A stretch of 64,000 nt of DNA from Tetracentron sinense (Eukaryota > Streptophyta > Magnoliopsida > Trochodendrales > Trochodendraceae), in contig CM026570.1 of assembly GCA_015143295.1 (NCBI GenBank), positions 28,023,445 through 28,087,444 of the forward strand, given 5' to 3'. Position 1 is the stretch's first letter; every line of letters begins with the position of its first letter. The notes beneath the pieces were generated by a model, which did not search any database, had not been told where the DNA came from, and worked only from the letters and a program-made list of their open reading frames with translations. A program made the translations under genes and the position numbers. Below, piece by piece: positions 59,436 to 64,000 of this stretch.

Positions 59436-62400
59436 GAACCTTACTAGTCAATGAGTGTTTGGCTCGAGTGTTGATCGATACCGGATCTACTCACTCATTC
59501 GTCTCGTCGAGTTTCTCCCAAGGCTTTTCTATGGAGCCTAGTCAATCGGAACCGGAGTTATTCATTTTGACTCCTCTCAGCAAAACAGTAGTGGCAAATA
59601 ACATTTTAAGAGGCAGTACAGTCCAAGTGGGAAGCCATGAATTGGCTGTCGATCTCATTGTCCTAGGGTTCCAGGACTTTGATGTTATATTGGGGATGGA
59701 TTGGTTAGCAAGGCATCATGGGTATGTGGCTTGCTTTGAAAAGATCGTACTCTTCTAGCCTGTGGAAGGGAAACCATTTCATTTTCGGGGGTTGAGAAGT
59801 AAAGATATTGCCCGTTTTACGGCATTGAGCCTAGCAAACCCCGAGGCAAAGGACTCTTCGACTATCCCGATTGTGAGTGAATTCCTGGATGTATTTCCAG
59901 AGGAGTTGTCAGGGTTGCCTCCAGACAGGGAGATTGAGTTTGTGATCGAGCTTGTGCCAGGCATAGCTCCCATTTTTCGGGCTCCGTATAGGATGGCCCC
60001 GATTGAACTCAAGGAGTTGAAGACTCAATTGGAGGAATTGCAAGGCCTTGGTTTCATTTAACCAAGTGTCTCACCGTGGGGTGCCCCGTTGTTATTTGTT
60101 AAGAAGAAGGATGGCTCAATGCGGATGTGCGTTGATTACCGGCCGTTGAATAAAGTCACTATAAAGAATAGGTACCCATTGCCTAGGATTGATGACTTGT
60201 TCGATCAGTTAAAGGAGCAAATTTTTCTCTAAGATTGATCTTCATTCTGGCTATCACCAGTTGAAGATCAAGGCTGAAGATGTTCCTAAAAATGCTTTCA
60301 GGACTCGGTATGGACATGACGAGTTCTTGGTAATGCCTTTTGGTCTCACGAATGCGCAGGTAGCTTTTATGGATCTGATGAACCGGGTGTTCCGGCCATG
60401 TCTTAATCGATGCGTGATCGTGTTTATCGATGACATATTGATATATTCCTAAACACGGGAAGATCACGTGCGAGACCTTCGCCTTGCTTTGGAAATGTTG
60501 AGAGAGCACAAATTATATGCCAAAGTAAGCAAGTGTGAGTTTTGGTTGGAGGAAGTGGCATTCTTAGGCCATGTTGTTTCTGCGGAAGGCATCTCGGTGG
60601 ATCCGAAGAAGATAGAGGCAGTCATGAGTTGGGCAAAGCCCAAGAGTGTGACAGAAATCCGCAGTTTCCTTGGGTTGGCAGGCTACTATAGGAGATTCGT
60701 AGAGGGTTTCTCCAGCCTTACAGAACTGCTCACTTACCTAACAAGGAAGAACGTCAAGTTTGTATGGACTGATAAGTGTGAGATCAGTTTCACGGAACTG
60801 AAGAAGAGGCTTACCACTGCCCCCGTCCTTACAGTGCCATCCGAACGTGGTGGTTATGAGGTGTACAGTGATGCCTCGCATGTCGGACTTGGGTGTGTTC
60901 TCATGCAACACAAGAAAGTCATTGCCTATGCATCAAGGCAATTGAAAGAGCATGAAATGAATTACCCCGCCCACGACTTGGAACTTGCTGCGGTCATGTT
61001 TGCACTTAAGATTTGGTACCATTACCTTTATGGGGTAGAGTTCTATGTGTTCACGGATCACAAGAGCCTCAAGTATCTCTTCTCCCAAAAGGAGCTAAAT
61101 TTACGACAACGGCGTTGGATGAAATTTTTGAAAGACTATGAATGAACCATCCAATACCACCCGAGTAAAGCAAATGTAGTGGTGGATGCTTTAAGTAGGA
61201 AACCTCCGGGGTTGTTGGCTCATATGTTAGTGCAGAAATGGAGACTACTAGAAGATTTAGCAAATCTGGACATCAGTGTGAAAGATTCCTTCTGTAGCCC
61301 TGTTTTGGCAAATGTCACAGTTCGGCCATACATTATAGACTTGATCCAAGAATATCAAGCCACAGATATTGAATTGTGGGCTTTACGGGATAAGGAAGTT
61401 GCCAAGGGTAGTGAGGACTTCTCTCTTACTAGCCGAGGTGCTATCACGTTCAAGGGAAAGCTTTGTGTTCCGGCCAATGCGGATCTTCGACGAGAGATTA
61501 TGGATGAAGCCCACCGGGCAAAGTACACAGTGCATCCAGGGGGTACAAAAATGTACCGGAATCTCAAGAGTCACTTTTGGTGGCGGAATATGAAGAGGGA
61601 TGTTATGGAGTATGTGGCATGGTGCTTGGTGTGCCAGCAGGTGAAAGTAGAGCACATGAGACCCACCGGTCTATTGCAGTCTCTCCCGATTCCCGAGTGG
61701 AAGTGGAAGCACATATCCATGGACTTCATTGTTGGTTTGCCAAAAACGGTAAGGAACTCAGATGCGATATGGGTTGTGGTGGATCGTTTAACAAAGTCCG
61801 CGCACTTCTTGCCTTACCGAACTACCTTCAACTCTAGTCAGTTGGCCGCACTATATATCAAGGAAGTGGTTAGGCTACACGGGGTGCCAGTCAGTATTAT
61901 GTCATATCGGGATCCAAGATTCACATCAAGATTCTGGAAAAGTTTGCAGGAAGCTATGGGTTCCCAGCTTGATTTCAGCACCGCTTTTCATCCATAGACG
62001 GATGGACAAACCAAGAGGGTGAACCAAGTCATAGAAGACATGCTTCGGGCGTGTATGTTGGATTTCAAGGGCAGTTGGGAAGGACACTTGCCTTTGGTTG
62101 AATTCGCTTATAATAACAGTTACCAGGCGAGCATCCAAATGGCTCCATTTGAGGCCTTGTATGGGCGAAGCTGTAGGTCTCCTCTCTACTGGGATGAGGT
62201 AAGAGCGAGAAAGGTGTTAGGTCGGGAGTTGATTAAGCAAACCGTGGGTATAGTCAGAATCATCCGGGATCGGTTGAAAGCCGCTCAAGATCATCAAAAG
62301 AGCTATGCGGACACGCACCGCCGGGACTTGGAATTCCAGGTTGGGGATCAAGTTGTTGTGAAGGTATCTCCTAGCAAAGGAGTTATGAGATTTGACAGGC

Positions 62401-62759
62401 GAGGCAAGCTTAGTCCTCGATATGTTGGCCCGTTTGAGATTATCACGAGAGTTTGTGAAGTTGCTTACCGGGTAGCTCTTCCACCTCATATGGCCACAGT
62501 TCACAACGTTTTCTATGTGTCTATGCTTCGGAAGTACATTGCGGACCCTTCGCATGTCCTAGAGTTGGAACCATTGGAAATCCGAGAGGATCTCACTTTA
62601 GTTGAGAAGCCGGTTCATATATTGGATTGGAGAGATCAAGTCCTTCGCAACAAGTCTATCCCATTGGTTCTCGTGCAATGGCAGCATCATGCTCGAGAAG
62701 AGGCTACATGGGAGCGTGAGACCGAAGTCAAAGCGAAGTACCCGAAATTGTTTGAATGA
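59436..62759 (+). pseudogene. pol (protease, RT, RNase H, integrase, chromodomain), family B
   Basis: Protease has an intact D-T-G-S (59477). Reverse transcriptase spans ~59860-60700 with S-P-W-G-A-P, V-D-Y-R and F-I-D-D catalytic residues at ~60424. RNase H runs ~60750-61140 (Y-S-D-A-S, F-T-D-H-K). Integrase covers ~61500-62150 with the H-H-C-C motif and M-D-F, but the second catalytic Asp is Tyr (61905) and the Glu is Lys (62013). The G-P-F module and a chromodomain-like tail end at TGA 62757. Stops: TAG 59756, TAA 60059, TAA 60450, TGA 61143, TAG 61995; a frameshift near 60225. The chromodomain tail would steer insertion to marked chromatin. Confidence 0.9.
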
Positions 62760-62847
62760 GTTTTTGTATAGGTTTTGTATATGACTTGTAATTTTGTTTT
62801 GGTTTGTAATGTAAGTATTGTCTAAATTTCGAGGATAAAATTTTTAT

Positions 62848-62859
62848 AAGGGGGGAGGA
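62848..62859 (+). other. Polypurine tract, family B
   Basis: An AAGGGGGGAGGA-type purine run directly before TGTAGAACCCC. Confidence 0.9.
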
Positions 62860-64000
62860 TGTAGAACCCCGGACCTTTTCGTGGTTAATGGATAGTACTT
62901 TCGTAGCCAATTTGCCTTTAACGTAGTACAATTAATAAATAAAGGAGAAATTGAAAATTCAGAAATGTTACAAATGTTCCTTTTTGAAGGACGAACCCAA
63001 CGCAAGTTAAATCGTCAAAATCCAACGAACGAGTCAAAAGATATGGCCAAAATAGTAAAATGGGTCAAAACTAGCAGAGAACCGATCGCTCGGTCACAAG
63101 AAGGATCAATCGGTTCACAACCGATCGCTCGGTCCAAATCAGCGATCGCTCAATCCACAACCGGTCGATCTGTAGCTATCGACTGGTTAACTTTTTTGTA
63201 TGGGGAAAATTTCCAGAGAGCATGTTTTTGACCGAGAGCTCGGACAAGAACACCAATCGCTCGGTAGGCGACCGATCGCTCGATATTTACCACCGATCAA
63301 TCGGTACATTGCATTTTGCAAAGATTTCAGTAAGGGTTTTTTCATCTTTTGGGCGTTAAACCCTTTCCTATTAAGGCTTGCCCGAGCCTTTAGGGTTTCA
63401 TTCACCATACTTAGAGTGTTTTGAGAGATAGAGAGAGGAGAAAGGGGTTTCCAAACCTAGGGTTTGCATTTGAGAAGGAATCAAGGGTCTGAAGAACATA
63501 GATCACCTCAAATTTGGATTTCCTCAAGCTCACGGTTCAAGCACTCGTGAGGAGCACATCCCCCAAGCTAGGGCAGCAACTCCACCCACGTGTTGGAGGG
63601 TTTCCTCACTTCTTCAAGGTCGGTACCTTTTGCTACCCTCCTAGTTCATACCTTTTCTTCCTTTCTTCTTTGTTATTTCCCTAATGTATGAACCTAATAG
63701 GAGATGTGATGGAAGTGGTGTGAGAATGGATTTTGGGCGATGGATGTCGTGTGAATGATGTGATGAATGAAATGGGAAGGGTATTGTACAAATAATAAAC
63801 ATACTTATGTGTTGTGAATATAAACCCACCTAGAAAAGTATGATGTAGTTTCTAACGAATAATGTACACACTACGTGTTTGATGAAATGCCAAGGTGAAT
63901 AAAATGAATTATAAATTAAGAAATGCATGCCTAAACGCTTATGAAATTACTAGGGAATATGATAGTGTGATTCCTCGTTTTCCTTAAATTGCATAATTAC
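62860..64000 (+). mobile_element. 3' LTR, family B (partial)
   Basis: The first 1,141 bases match 55559 onward closely, including the dyad cluster (63081-63305). Target duplication and LTR end lie outside the window. Confidence 0.9.
63081..63305 (+). promoter_or_regulatory. Dyad-motif cluster, family B 3' LTR
   Basis: ACCGATCGCTCGGT-type dyads as in the 5' LTR; some single-base differences break individual dyads. Confidence 0.55.

Larger units (their letters stand above)
55559..64000 (+). mobile_element. Tekay/Del-type chromovirus, family B (3' LTR runs off the window)
   Basis: 5' LTR 55559-57667, primer-binding site, gag, predicted intron, full-length pol, polypurine tract and the first 1,141 bases of the 3' LTR. 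It is diverged from family A but syntenic in every part. Gag has three frameshifts and several stops; pol has one frameshift and six stops. It is non-functional. Confidence 0.9.

Overview
The window is plant nuclear heterochromatin. I find no ordinary host gene, tRNA or rRNA. It consists of a roughly 179-bp satellite DNA, long-terminal-repeat (LTR) retrotransposons inserted into it, and smaller elements nested inside those. Plant origin follows from Ty3/gypsy chromoviruses of Tekay/Del type with iMet-type primer-binding sites (TGGTATCAGAGC), a Ty1/copia element, a TRIM-like element and a hAT-like DNA transposon. Period, higher-order structure and chromovirus content suggest a centromeric or pericentromeric site. 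I cannot name the species.

Layout. 1-185 is the end of a Tekay LTR (family C). 186-3549 is a 5'-truncated copia LTR on the plus strand carrying a 1,346-bp hAT-like element (538-1883) with an 8-bp target duplication. 3550-4362 is a second piece of a family C LTR. 4363-13712 is satellite array 1, with a 900-bp five-monomer higher-order repeat. 13713-24281 is a complete but decayed copia element on the minus strand inserted in the satellite, with an 804-bp TRIM-like element in its 3' LTR. 24277-25130 is indel-rich satellite. 25131-28281 is a minus-strand family C fragment (LTR plus part of gag). 28282-35248 is satellite array 2 in the opposite orientation. 35249-45615 is family A, laid out LTR / internal / LTR / truncated internal. 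45616-53973 is satellite array 3, with a 1,258-bp tandem duplication. 53974-55215 is two minisatellites. 55559-64000 is family B, whose 3' LTR runs off the window.

All coding regions are decayed, mostly by C-to-T changes that turn CAG/CAA/CGA into stops. Family A copy 1 has lost its reverse transcriptase. Family B has lost two of three integrase catalytic acids. Three architectural features nevertheless survive between families: (1) a short acidic open frame in the downstream third of the LTR, alignable in families A, B and C; (2) a predicted 136-142 bp GT-AG intron exactly between gag and protease in A and B, with a TTAAC branch-site candidate at the same distance; unspliced RNA would end after Gag and spliced RNA would join Gag to Pol in frame; (3) structured LTR modules: tandem 69-bp hairpin units with one covarying stem position, and a cluster of ACCGATCGATCGGT-like dyads. 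Together these suggest Tekay-type elements that set Gag and Gag-Pol output by splicing and carry an LTR-encoded small peptide. This is inference from sequence only.
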